Shown here one piece after another: positions 24,649 to 32,754 of a stretch of DNA of 64,000 nucleotides (position 1 is its first letter; each line of letters starts with the position of its first letter). Below the pieces are notes generated by a model. It had not been told where the DNA came from, did no database searches, and worked only from the letters and a program-made list of their open reading frames with translations. The stretch is taken from the NCBI RefSeq assembly GCF_022026155.1, contig NZ_CP085041.1, forward strand, positions 838,306-902,305, given 5' to 3'. This DNA comes from Dissulfurimicrobium hydrothermale. Its GTDB lineage: Bacteria > Desulfobacterota > Dissulfuribacteria > Dissulfuribacterales > Sh68. The translations under genes were made by a program, and so were the position numbers.

Positions 24649-25251
24649 ATGGTTATGCAAGGCAGTTGTGATTTTAATGATGAAAGGTGGATGGGCAAGG
24701 CGCTGGAGCTGGCCTCCCGCGCCTTGTCAAATGGGGAATTTCCTGTGGGATGCGTCCTGGTCTCCGGCGAACGGGTGGTTGGAGAGGGTATGAGGCTCAA
24801 TAGCAAGGGGGGCAGTGCAAATGAGCTGGACCATGCGGAGATCATTGCGCTCAGAGATTTGGTAAGGAGGGAGGCGTGTATTACGGCTGCCGGCTGCGGA
24901 GATAGGCATGATTTGACCGCATACAGCACGCTTGAGCCGTGTCTTATGTGTCTTGGGGCATTGGTTCTTAACGGCGTAAAAAGGATTGTCTTTGCCTATG
25001 AAGATGTAATGGGGGGGGCCTGCGGCCTTGATCTGTCTACATGCAATTCAGTATTTTTGGTCTCACGTGCAGAAGATCCTGTCAGATTTTATACCGAATC
25101 TTTATATAATAGAATGGCCCATGTCAAGGTCATAGGCGGGGTCAGAAGGGGCGAAAGCCTTTCGCTTTTTAGGGCATTTTTCTCTGATCCGGCAAACAGC
25201 TATTGGAGGGGCAGTTTGTTTGCCGCCTATACGGAGCTGCCGAATAAATAG
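24649..25251 (+). CDS. CMP/dCMP-type zinc deaminase, TadA-like
   Basis: This is a zinc-dependent nucleoside/base deaminase fold. His-Ala-Glu in LDHAEIIAL supplies the zinc His and catalytic Glu, and EPCLMC supplies the two zinc cysteines. VKRIVFAYEDVMGGACG resembles the TadA substrate loop. At 200 residues it is longer than the usual 150-170 of tRNA adenosine deaminase, and the C-terminus only partly matches TadA, so a different substrate is possible. It is followed 4 bases later by a radical SAM gene. Confidence 0.8.
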   Translation: MVMQGSCDFNDERWMGKALELASRALSNGEFPVGCVLVSGERVVGEGMRLNSKGGSANELDHAEIIALRDLVRREACITAAGCGDRHDLTAYSTLEPCLMCLGALVLNGVKRIVFAYEDVMGGACGLDLSTCNSVFLVSRAEDPVRFYTESLYNRMAHVKVIGGVRRGESLSLFRAFFSDPANSYWRGSLFAAYTELPNK

Positions 25252-25255
25252 AAAG

Positions 25256-26320
25256 ATGGACCTGATGCGCCGTACCGTTGAATTCAAGCCTGACACCAGA
25301 AACGTCTTCCTGCATATTCTAACAAGATGCAATCTGAAATGCCGTCATTGTTACATTAATCAAGACGAGCATGGCGCGGACATCCTTGATGCGGATACTA
25401 TAAAAGAATGGCTAGGTTTATTCGTCTATAAGCCAGGTAGGCCGCAATCCGCCTTAAATCACATAAATTGGGCGGATAAGACCAACTTGATCTTTCTGGG
25501 TGGGGAACCAACCTTGAATCAGGCCCTTCCCTTGGCGATCAAAGAGGCCAAAAGGCTTGGTTACGGTTCCATTACGGTGGATACGAACGGTTTTCTTTTT
25601 TACGATATCCTGGATAAGATAGGGCCTGATGAGCTCAATTACTTGAGTTTTAGTTTGGATGGTTCATGTCCGGAGGTCAATGACCCCATCCGTGGCAGTG
25701 GTGTGTTCAAGATCTGTACCGCCGGTATAAGAAAGGCCGTTTCAAGGGGCTTCAATGTAAGTGTTATATTCACAGCGAGTAGAATGAATCTCTATGATCT
25801 GGCAAATATGCCAGGGCTTCTTAAAAGATTGGGCGTCAAGCGTTTTTTCATCCAGGTGATAGGCATCAGGGGCAGGTCGTCCGAGGTCGATTCTAGAACA
25901 GTGTCGCTTCAGTTTGAGCGTAACGAATGGGAGCAGGTGATGCCGCGTGTTGCTGTGGCTGCAGCCAAGATGGGCATCCATGTTACTTATCCAAAGGTGT
26001 TTTTAGGGCCGGATGAGCCTTTCATATGCGCAGGCGTGGCCGCCATGAATTATTTTGTATTTCCAAACGGCAGGGTATACCGTTGTCCGCTCTGTGAGGA
26101 CTACCCTGTGCATTCATTTGAGATAAAAGGCGGACATCTCCTTGAGAGGCCGCCTCTTACCGAAAGAGAGCTGTTTCAGCTTACGATACCAGAGGGGTGC
26201 GTATTCAACCGCATTCTTCATCCAGGCAATATCCAATATGACGAGAAGGGAAGACCTGTCTCACGTATAGCTTGCTGCATGCTCAAGGAGGAGGTCCTGC
26301 CAGAAGGTTTTGCAGATTAA
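25256..26320 (+). CDS. radical SAM protein with SPASM-like C-terminal cysteines
   Basis: The radical SAM [4Fe-4S] motif is CNLKCRHC (Cys25/29/32), followed by LGGEPTLN and LSFSLDG, typical of SPASM/Twitch-type enzymes. A second Cys group near the C-terminus (CAGVAAMNYFVFPNGRVYRC, PLCEDY, then EGCVF and ACCM) suggests extra clusters. The substrate is unknown; no peptide precursor or other substrate gene is evident beside it. ATG 25256 (354 residues) begins 4 bases after the deaminase stop, though no clear ribosome site is seen. Its 3' end overlaps the convergent substrate-binding protein gene by 38 bases. Confidence 0.83.
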   Translation: MDLMRRTVEFKPDTRNVFLHILTRCNLKCRHCYINQDEHGADILDADTIKEWLGLFVYKPGRPQSALNHINWADKTNLIFLGGEPTLNQALPLAIKEAKRLGYGSITVDTNGFLFYDILDKIGPDELNYLSFSLDGSCPEVNDPIRGSGVFKICTAGIRKAVSRGFNVSVIFTASRMNLYDLANMPGLLKRLGVKRFFIQVIGIRGRSSEVDSRTVSLQFERNEWEQVMPRVAVAAAKMGIHVTYPKVFLGPDEPFICAGVAAMNYFVFPNGRVYRCPLCEDYPVHSFEIKGGHLLERPPLTERELFQLTIPEGCVFNRILHPGNIQYDEKGRPVSRIACCMLKEEVLPEGFAD

Positions 26321-27326
26321 CATAGCGATGCATAAGGCCTTGGGCCATCATGATATCTTCGGTCTCCTGCCATGCCTTTTTATCTATTCTGCCGATGGGG
26401 CCTTTGCCGTTCTGCGGCAGCACCAAACTTCTTGTGGCCGCGAGCTGCCTTTTGATGATCTCTATTGGCGTTGTCTCGTCCATCTCATGGATGGCCTTCG
26501 CTGCATCCTGTTCATGCCCCTTTGAGAGCGCCTCCTGCCAGCCTTTGATCACGGCTTGGGTAAATTTTTTTACCAGCCCTGGTCTTTTTTTATATAATTT
26601 TTCTGAGGTGATAAGCGAATTTGCCACGAAACTCACACCAAACGCCGCTGGGTCAAAAAACATAGGCTTGGCCCCATTTTGGATCATCTTTTCAGCGAGT
26701 ATTATACCCTCTACATTGCTGTAAACAGGCCACAAGTCGGCTTCGCCCCTCCAGAAAGGGCCATAGTCCTGATGGACTGCGTAGGTTTGTATATCATCCT
26801 TGCTGATATCATACCGGGCGATGAGCGCCTTGAAGATCGCCTCATCGTTTCCGCCATAGGTGATACCGATTTTCAGGCCTTGCAGATCCTTTGGCGTTTT
26901 TATATGTATCCTTGACGAATTGTAGATCCATTTGAGCGGATTTTTCTGGAATATCTGGGCGATGACCACTATGTGCGCCCCCTTTTCGCTGGCCCTCAAT
27001 ACCTGGTCGGCCGATGCCACGCCGAAGTCGGCCCGACCGAGCTCTAAATCCCTTATTGCGTCGTGTTCGAGCCCACCTTCTTTTAATTCTACATTCATCC
27101 CTTCTTTTTTAAATATACCGCTCTGTTTGGCCCATATCTCACCTGCAGCGCTGACGTTGGGAAGCCACTTCAGTCGGCAGACTATCTGCTCTACCGCCCT
27201 ATTGCCGGTTTTTTGTCTCCGTCCACCATTTTCTGATGAGCATCCAGAAAGACCGAGGACCAGAATAATTGATGTGATTACAATACCTGCAAACCCTATA
27301 AGGCTGGGGTATGTTTCAGTCCTCAT
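26283..27326 (-). CDS. ABC transporter substrate-binding lipoprotein, NMT1/THI5-like
   Basis: This is a periplasmic solute-binding protein of the SsuA/ThiY/TauA type. A lipoprotein signal with lipobox LGLSGC precedes a polar linker. The mature part starts VCRLKWLPNVSAAGEIWAKQ, the thiamine-precursor/NMT1-like opening, followed by GRADFGVASADQVL and LQGLKIGITYGGN. The ligand cannot be told: pyrimidine precursor, sulfonate and nitrate-type ligands are all possible. It is the last gene of a leftward ATPase-permease-binding protein operon. Confidence 0.85.
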   Translation of the reverse strand: MRTETYPSLIGFAGIVITSIILVLGLSGCSSENGGRRQKTGNRAVEQIVCRLKWLPNVSAAGEIWAKQSGIFKKEGMNVELKEGGLEHDAIRDLELGRADFGVASADQVLRASEKGAHIVVIAQIFQKNPLKWIYNSSRIHIKTPKDLQGLKIGITYGGNDEAIFKALIARYDISKDDIQTYAVHQDYGPFWRGEADLWPVYSNVEGIILAEKMIQNGAKPMFFDPAAFGVSFVANSLITSEKLYKKRPGLVKKFTQAVIKGWQEALSKGHEQDAAKAIHEMDETTPIEIIKRQLAATRSLVLPQNGKGPIGRIDKKAWQETEDIMMAQGLMHRYVNLQNLLAGPPP

Positions 27327-27333
27327 TCGGCGG

Positions 27334-28092
27334 CTACCCTGTGTCCCCTTGGACCTTTGCTGTTATTACGGCCCCTATCGTTTCTATTACGGACAGATAC
27401 ATGGATGAACACAGCCCGATCAGAAAGAGGGCAAGGAGTATATCTGCAAGATTGTCTTGATACAGGGCCTTTTTTATTTCATAACCTATTCCATGCGTCG
27501 CGGCAAGGAATTCGGCCACAATGGTACCTACCATGGCCATTGTGCCACTTCCTACCAGAACGGTTATGAGCTTTTCGATGTTTTCAAAGATCCGGATCCC
27601 GAGTCTCAACTTCCAGTTCATTCGACCTGTTTCGTTGAAGAAATGTTCGACATCCTCTACGGGCTGAGAAAATATGCCAAGAAGGCTTAAGAGTAGGGGG
27701 AAATAACAGATAAGGGCAGCGATGAGGAGTCTCGATGCCAGGCCGTCCCCCAAAAATATGAATATAATGGGACTGACTGCTACAATCGGGTAGGCCTGGA
27801 GGTTGTATGCCGCAGTCTTGGTGACCGCGCCTATTGTGGAGCGGAGGCTCCCTACGAAGCCCACCGTTCCGGCAAGGAGGATGGCTGCAAAATGCCCTTC
27901 GATTGCCACCAGGAGGGTGTCCAGCGAGGCCATGAGATAGTTCGGTCCGTCATCCCTTGCTGCCCGAAGTAGATCAATGGGTGCTGGTATAAGATAGTCA
28001 GAGAGACGCATGGCGTATTTTGCAGTCCACAGAAGCCCGATGGACAGGCAATAGATGATTATGAATTGGATTAGGCGGCTGAGCATCTTCAC
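27334..28092 (-). CDS. ABC transporter permease, SsuC/ThiX type
   Basis: This 252-residue integral membrane protein has about six hydrophobic helices. The segment ILLAGTVGFVGSLRSTIG and the region around GSGTMAMVGTIVAEFLAATHGIG correspond to the binding-protein-dependent permease fold with its cytoplasmic coupling helix. It overlaps the upstream ATPase gene by 4 bases and ends 7 bases before the binding protein start. Confidence 0.88.
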   Translation of the reverse strand: MKMLSRLIQFIIIYCLSIGLLWTAKYAMRLSDYLIPAPIDLLRAARDDGPNYLMASLDTLLVAIEGHFAAILLAGTVGFVGSLRSTIGAVTKTAAYNLQAYPIVAVSPIIFIFLGDGLASRLLIAALICYFPLLLSLLGIFSQPVEDVEHFFNETGRMNWKLRLGIRIFENIEKLITVLVGSGTMAMVGTIVAEFLAATHGIGYEIKKALYQDNLADILLALFLIGLCSSMYLSVIETIGAVITAKVQGDTG

Positions 28093-28805
28093 CTTGTTGA
28101 ATCTTCTCCTGCACTTGCAGCTCTTAATATCTCATATATCTTTTTTTGGACCATTTCGTCCGATGGGCTGCGGTTGGCCTGCTGGTCAAGGCCGCTTATT
28201 TCGATAAGACCTGTCGCACCGTCGGGCGCCTGGGGCAATACGAATATGGTCTTGGAGAAACGCGCTACTTCTATGGCATTATGAGAGATATAGAGGAACA
28301 TTTTTTTTGGAAATATATGTTTCATGGATCCAAGTATCCCATATCTGGTCGGTTCATCCACGTTGGCGAGTACTTCATCGGTAATAAGTAAGTCAAAGTC
28401 TTGCACGAGGTAGCGGATGAGGTTCGCCCTGTTTCTTTGGCCCATAGATAGGGATGTGAATCTGCGGGAGAGGGACTCTTTGAGGCCATAGTCACTTATA
28501 AGGCCTTGAAGGAGCTTGGCGTATTTATTATCGGCTATCTTCTTGAAGTGGTCTCCTATCGTAAGCCATCCAGGCAATCTCTCAGAGTCATGGGCGTAGA
28601 GTATTCGGCCAAGGTCGGTCTCCACCCTGCCGCTTTCCGCGGTAAGTCCATTGCTTAAAAGTCTTGCAAGTGTGCTTTTGCCTACTCCGGAAAGCCCGAA
28701 GAGAGAGAAAAACCCAGGTCCTCTTAGGGAGCAATTGATTCCCTTGAAGACATGAGTCGGTACCCCGGGATAGGAATAGGAAAGGTCTTTACATGTAATG
28801 TACAT
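28089..28805 (-). CDS. ABC transporter ATP-binding protein with atypical signature motif
   Basis: The Walker A is GLSGVGKST, so nucleotide binding is intact. The signature reads SLSMGQRNR instead of LSGGQ, and Walker B is LLITDEVLANVD, where the usual LLLDEP is replaced by an Asp-Glu-Val. A SHN His follows for the H-loop. At 238 residues the length is normal. It is the first gene of the leftward transporter operon and overlaps the permease by 4 bases. Confidence 0.85.
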   Translation of the reverse strand: MYITCKDLSYSYPGVPTHVFKGINCSLRGPGFFSLFGLSGVGKSTLARLLSNGLTAESGRVETDLGRILYAHDSERLPGWLTIGDHFKKIADNKYAKLLQGLISDYGLKESLSRRFTSLSMGQRNRANLIRYLVQDFDLLITDEVLANVDEPTRYGILGSMKHIFPKKMFLYISHNAIEVARFSKTIFVLPQAPDGATGLIEISGLDQQANRSPSDEMVQKKIYEILRAASAGEDSTR

Positions 28806-28829
28806 AGGGGGAGTGGCGCATCATGCCCC

Positions 28830-29720
28830 TTACCAAGCCGCAAACCTTTTATTTTTTCTTTTTTCAAGTGTCTTTTTAATTTGGTTGTTCAGGATATCTT
28901 CCTTTAACCTCAAGCTGTTTGATTCCACACCGAATATTGCCTGCTTGAGGTACTCGAAACCAAATTGCATAAGGGCAACGTCATCTTCGAGTATTTCCTT
29001 TAGGATCTCATCTTTCACAATATATGTATTTAAAAAACGGCTTTCAAAGACAAATGCCCTGAAGCGCTCCATGTTTGTCGTCACCATATAAAATAGCTGT
29101 CTAGCCTTCGGTGGCATCTCAGTCTCCTCGCCGAATGAGCATTTGCGTAGGAGCAGCTCGAGCCAACCTCTGTTCATCGAGTCATAGAGATCGGCCTCTT
29201 GATCTCCTCTCCACGCGTCAACCGTCCATTCTGTCTGTTCTTTAAAGCCATGGCAGTGGCTTTCTTTGATCAGAAAGAAGAACTCCTCCCCTTCAGATGC
29301 CCCTTTGTCCTGCTTGAGACTCGCGATGCCTATCGGGTAATACCTGCAGCATACAGGTCGATCGGTATATACCTGGCAGCCGTCAGGGGTTACAAATGGG
29401 CACTTGCCGTCTTTTTCAAGCATCTTTAAACGTGCTACAGGGACACCCGTTTGGGCGAGTATTTCAGGCTGGGCATAGAGGTGCAAAAAGAGATTAGAAG
29501 GCATGCCGAGTCTTTTTTTGAGTCTGATGATGTCATAAGGCGTAAGGATTATATTCATATTGCGGCAGCAATGCGTAAAACAAGACACACCAGGGTGGCA
29601 GCGGAATCTGAACGTATCTTTTTTTTCAAGACGTACCGGGTCTATCACGCTCCCCAGCTTTTCTCTTTTAAGCGCCATATCAGCCTTTTTTTTGGCCTCT
29701 GAAATGTCCATAATAGTCAT
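28830..29720 (-). CDS. YkgJ-family zinc/iron-chelating domain protein
   Basis: This 296-residue cytoplasmic protein carries the YkgJ Cys pattern. CHPGVSCFTHCCRNMN near residue 40, with LTPYDIIRLKKRLGM, is followed by CPFVTPDGCQVYTDRPVCCR near residue 108. This arrangement is thought to bind a metal or Fe-S cluster; the biochemical role is not known. It is 24 bases upstream of the ABC operon on the same strand. Confidence 0.83.
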   Translation of the reverse strand: MTIMDISEAKKKADMALKREKLGSVIDPVRLEKKDTFRFRCHPGVSCFTHCCRNMNIILTPYDIIRLKKRLGMPSNLFLHLYAQPEILAQTGVPVARLKMLEKDGKCPFVTPDGCQVYTDRPVCCRYYPIGIASLKQDKGASEGEEFFFLIKESHCHGFKEQTEWTVDAWRGDQEADLYDSMNRGWLELLLRKCSFGEETEMPPKARQLFYMVTTNMERFRAFVFESRFLNTYIVKDEILKEILEDDVALMQFGFEYLKQAIFGVESNSLRLKEDILNNQIKKTLEKRKNKRFAAW

Positions 29721-29760
29721 CCCGGATTGTTTTTTAGAGACTTAGATATATCTTTTTACC

Positions 29761-30423
29761 TTAGTGCATGATGCATGGCTTGGCAACGCCAGATTCATCT
29801 GATGATATAACACGCTTCAGGGTCTCAAGCTCATCTCTTGTGTTGGCGCTCTTAAGGCATGAGAGATCAGGGCAGAATCTTTTTATGTCTTCGGGCGGCA
29901 CCTCATGCCTCGGTATATTTGTAAGGAATTTTTGAAGACCCAACCGGTTGTGTCTGATCGAATGTTCGATGAGCGGGATAAGTGATCTGTGATATATTGC
30001 ATGTAGCGGCTCAATCCTGCCCGGTGTCTTTGGGATGACGACAGGGGCCCAGGTCTCGATACACCACATCCATTCTATGAGTCCTGGGTTTAAGAGCGGC
30101 ATATCGCAGGCAGTGATAAAGACCCTGTTGCCATTTGCGCTTTTGAGTGCGCCCAATATCCCGCCTATCGGGCCAGTGTTGACCACGGCGTCTTTTATGA
30201 TCGGTAGGCCCAGATATTTATAGGACCCAGTATCATTTGAGACGATAAAAATTTCATCCGAAACGATGCGGGCCGCCGATATGACGGCATCTATGACATT
30301 TCCGCCCAGCCAGCGTGCGAGGGCCTTGTTGTCTCCGAAGCGGCTGCTCCTGCCCCCAGCAAGCACAGCCATGGTTCTGAATCCACATTTATGTCCATAA
30401 GGTTTTTTGGGCATCTTAATCAT
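29761..30423 (-). CDS. mobA: molybdenum cofactor guanylyltransferase
   Basis: It attaches GMP to molybdopterin to form the bis-MGD cofactor. The nucleotidyltransferase signature LAGGRSSRFGDNKALARWLGG is near residues 21-41, followed by GPIGGILGAL and TACDMPLLNPGLI with the metal-binding Asp. The 220 residues fit MobA. The start is uncertain because the first 15 residues are poorly conserved in appearance. It implies bis-MGD enzymes elsewhere in the genome. Confidence 0.87.
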   Translation of the reverse strand: MIKMPKKPYGHKCGFRTMAVLAGGRSSRFGDNKALARWLGGNVIDAVISAARIVSDEIFIVSNDTGSYKYLGLPIIKDAVVNTGPIGGILGALKSANGNRVFITACDMPLLNPGLIEWMWCIETWAPVVIPKTPGRIEPLHAIYHRSLIPLIEHSIRHNRLGLQKFLTNIPRHEVPPEDIKRFCPDLSCLKSANTRDELETLKRVISSDESGVAKPCIMH

Positions 30424-30701
30424 ACCTTAGGCGTTTTTGTAAGGAATCCAAAAATGATTGCCAATTCAGTTTTGATGGCGTTGTACAGGCGTCTTGTTTA
30501 AGGTAACGGCCTATTTTAAACTGATTGCATAGGCTACCTTATTAATCAATCATCTTTTTTGCAAGTCATGGTCTCTGTCATCGGAGTCTGGCAAAGAAAT
30601 TTTTTGAAATTCTTTGTGATCAGCCTAATTTTTATCTATAATGGCGATCCAAATAAGGCTCTTCTTTTTTTGGTCTTCTGTTCAGTTACCGTATTTTCCC
30701 C

Positions 30702-30730
30702 TTGACAATTCCTGTGACTGTGAATATAAA
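30702..30730 (+). promoter_or_regulatory. strong sigma70-type promoter of sat
   Basis: TTGACA (30702-30707) and TATAAA (30725-30730) are exactly 17 bases apart, in a 476-base gap between divergent mobA and sat. The predicted leader is about 160 bases and contains a hairpin TACTGAA-GAGTAA-TTCAGTA just after the promoter. Nothing else clear was seen in the gap 30424-30899. Confidence 0.75.
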
Positions 30731-30899
30731 ACAACTACAGTACTGAAGAGTAATTCAGTAGTTGACAGGTAATTTTGGCCGTCAGGGATGTCGAGATCAT
30801 CAAAGTAGAAAGATATGTATGGCCGGTCTCTAGTCCGATCTAATTTTGGGATCCGGTAATTTTATAACAAATTAAAATGTCGAAAGGAGCAAGAAGATC

Positions 30900-32156
30900 A
30901 TGGCGTTAGTCAATCCACACGGATCGAAGAAAAAGCTTATGCCGCTTTTGCTTACGGGTAAGGAGCGTGAAGAGGAGATAAAGCGTGCTGGCAAGATGAA
31001 GAGGGTCGATATAACCTCCAAGGAGTCAGGAGACATATTGATGCTCGGGATGGGCGCCTTTACCCCCCTCAATGGATTTATGTGCAAGGATGATTATGAA
31101 GGCTGTATAGAGGAGATGAAGCTTCGCAAGGTTGACCCAGGGACCATGTGGCCTCTGCCGGTTACACTTGCTGTTGACGAAGAGACTAAGAAATCCCTTA
31201 AAGTTGGTGAAGAGGTTGCCCTTTATGACAAAGAGACAGGGGACCTGATGGCCACAATGAAGGTCGAGGAGATATGGGAGCCTGACAAGCGCAAGGAGTG
31301 CGAGCTCTGCTTCAAGGGCGCCGGTCCTGACTCAGAGAAGTTCTGGGAGGTTGCGGAGGCGGATCATCCAGGTGTACAGCAAATAATGAATTCGGGCAAG
31401 TATTATGTCGGCGGCCCGATCAAGGCCCTTTCTGAAAAGGATTTCAGGCAGAAATACGGTGACGCCTATATGCATCCGGCTGTCGCAAGAAAACTTTTCG
31501 AAGACAAGGGTTGGAGCCAGGTGGCTGCATTCCAGACCAGGAACCCGATCCATCGTTCACACGAATATCTATGCAAGATAGCCCAGGAGGTCCTTGACGG
31601 CGTATTCATACATGCCCTTGTCGGCAAACTCAAGCCAGGCGACATCCCTGGCGAGAAGCGTATGGAGTGCTACAAGGCGCTTCTTGACAACTATTTCAAC
31701 ATGGAGCGCACTGTCCTTGGCGTGTATCCATTAGAGATGCGCTATGGCGGCCCGAAAGAGGCCCTGCTCCACGGCATCTTCCGTCAGAACTTTGGCTGCT
31801 CACACCTGATAATCGGCCGTGACCATGCCGGTGTCGGTGACTTCTATGGTCTGTTTGAGGCCCAGGAGATATACGACAGGCTCTGGCCGGGTGCCCTTGA
31901 GCTTAAACCCCTGAAGATCGACTGGACCTTCTGGTGCAAGAAGTGTGGCGGCATGGCCTCTCTCAAGACCTGTCCTCATACCAAAGAGGACCGCGTTGTT
32001 GTCAGCGGCACCAAGTTCCGCCGCATGATGAGCGAGGGTGGGGAAGTACCGCCTGAGTTCAGTCGTCCTGAGGTGTTGGCCATCTTGAGGGATTATTATC
32101 AGAATCTCGAGACCAAGGTAAAGATAAAGAAGGGTGCGTTTGAGGAGCTTAAGTAA
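30900..32156 (+). CDS. sat: sulfate adenylyltransferase (dissimilatory)
   Basis: ATP sulfurylase converts sulfate and ATP to APS and pyrophosphate, or runs in reverse during sulfur oxidation or disproportionation. This is the homo-oligomeric Sat type of 418 residues. Active-site motifs are FQTRNPIHRSHEYL and GRDHAGVGDFYG. A zinc-binding segment WCKKCGG with a second Cys/His pair in LKTCPH is present, as in prokaryotic dissimilatory Sat. AAGGAGC lies about 10 bases before the ATG. It begins the sat-aprBA-qmoABC cluster. Confidence 0.97.
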   Translation: MALVNPHGSKKKLMPLLLTGKEREEEIKRAGKMKRVDITSKESGDILMLGMGAFTPLNGFMCKDDYEGCIEEMKLRKVDPGTMWPLPVTLAVDEETKKSLKVGEEVALYDKETGDLMATMKVEEIWEPDKRKECELCFKGAGPDSEKFWEVAEADHPGVQQIMNSGKYYVGGPIKALSEKDFRQKYGDAYMHPAVARKLFEDKGWSQVAAFQTRNPIHRSHEYLCKIAQEVLDGVFIHALVGKLKPGDIPGEKRMECYKALLDNYFNMERTVLGVYPLEMRYGGPKEALLHGIFRQNFGCSHLIIGRDHAGVGDFYGLFEAQEIYDRLWPGALELKPLKIDWTFWCKKCGGMASLKTCPHTKEDRVVVSGTKFRRMMSEGGEVPPEFSRPEVLAILRDYYQNLETKVKIKKGAFEELK

Positions 32157-32184
32157 TTGCAAGTGGGCTGTTGTGTGTGCATAC

Positions 32185-32207
32185 AGGGAGGGGATGGACC
32201 CCTTCCT
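32185..32207 (+). terminator. hairpin between sat and aprB (attenuator or processing site)
   Basis: AGGGAGGGG and CCCCTTCCT pair with one G-U around ATGGA, 28 bases after the sat stop; TATAAAAATTTT follows. It may partly terminate or protect sat mRNA while allowing read-through into aprBA. Confidence 0.5.
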
Positions 32208-32260
32208 TATAAAAATTTTGGTTAAGAAAAATTAAAAAATAAAAGTCAGGAGGTAATGTT

Positions 32261-32695
32261 ATGCCAAGCTTTGTCAACCCGGAAAAGTGTGATGGTTGCA
32301 AGGGCGGGGACAAGACAGCATGTATGTACATCTGCCCCAATGACCTCATGGTCTTGAACCCGGATGCCATGAGGGCCTACAACCAGGAGCCGGATCAGTG
32401 TTGGGAGTGCTATTCTTGTGTCAAGATCTGCCCCCAGGGCGCCATCGAAGTGCGTCACTATGCCGACATAGCCCCGATGGGTGGTTATGTTCAGCCCATG
32501 CGCGGTACCGATTCCATCATGTGGACGGTCAAGTTCCGCAACGGCAATATGAAGCGCTTTAAGTTCCCGATCAGGACGACCGCAGAGGGTTCGATCAAGC
32601 CCTATGCAGGAAAGCCTGAGGGCGGCAATCTCGACGATGGTCTTCTGTTTACCGAAGCAGGCAAGAAACTTGCCACGCCAGCTGACTACAAGTAG
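32261..32695 (+). CDS. aprB: adenylylsulfate reductase subunit beta
   Basis: This is the iron-sulfur subunit of dissimilatory APS reductase and relays electrons to the FAD of AprA. It has 144 residues with two [4Fe-4S] sites: Cys10/13/21/25 with the long insertion typical of AprB (CDGCKGGDKTAC) and Cys47/50/53/57 (CWECYSCVKIC). The C-terminal tail that wraps AprA is present. AGGAGGT precedes the ATG. aprA follows 59 bases later. Confidence 0.98.
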   Translation: MPSFVNPEKCDGCKGGDKTACMYICPNDLMVLNPDAMRAYNQEPDQCWECYSCVKICPQGAIEVRHYADIAPMGGYVQPMRGTDSIMWTVKFRNGNMKRFKFPIRTTAEGSIKPYAGKPEGGNLDDGLLFTEAGKKLATPADYK

Positions 32696-32754
32696 GTCGT
32701 CCGCTTGATTAGTTTTTATTAAAAAACAAAATTATTTTTTATAAGGAGGAAGAT

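Noticed and set aside
30772-30800. Second promoter for sat
   Set aside because: A TTGACA is present, but the position 17 bases later (GATCAT) is a poor -10 box compared with the promoter at 30702.
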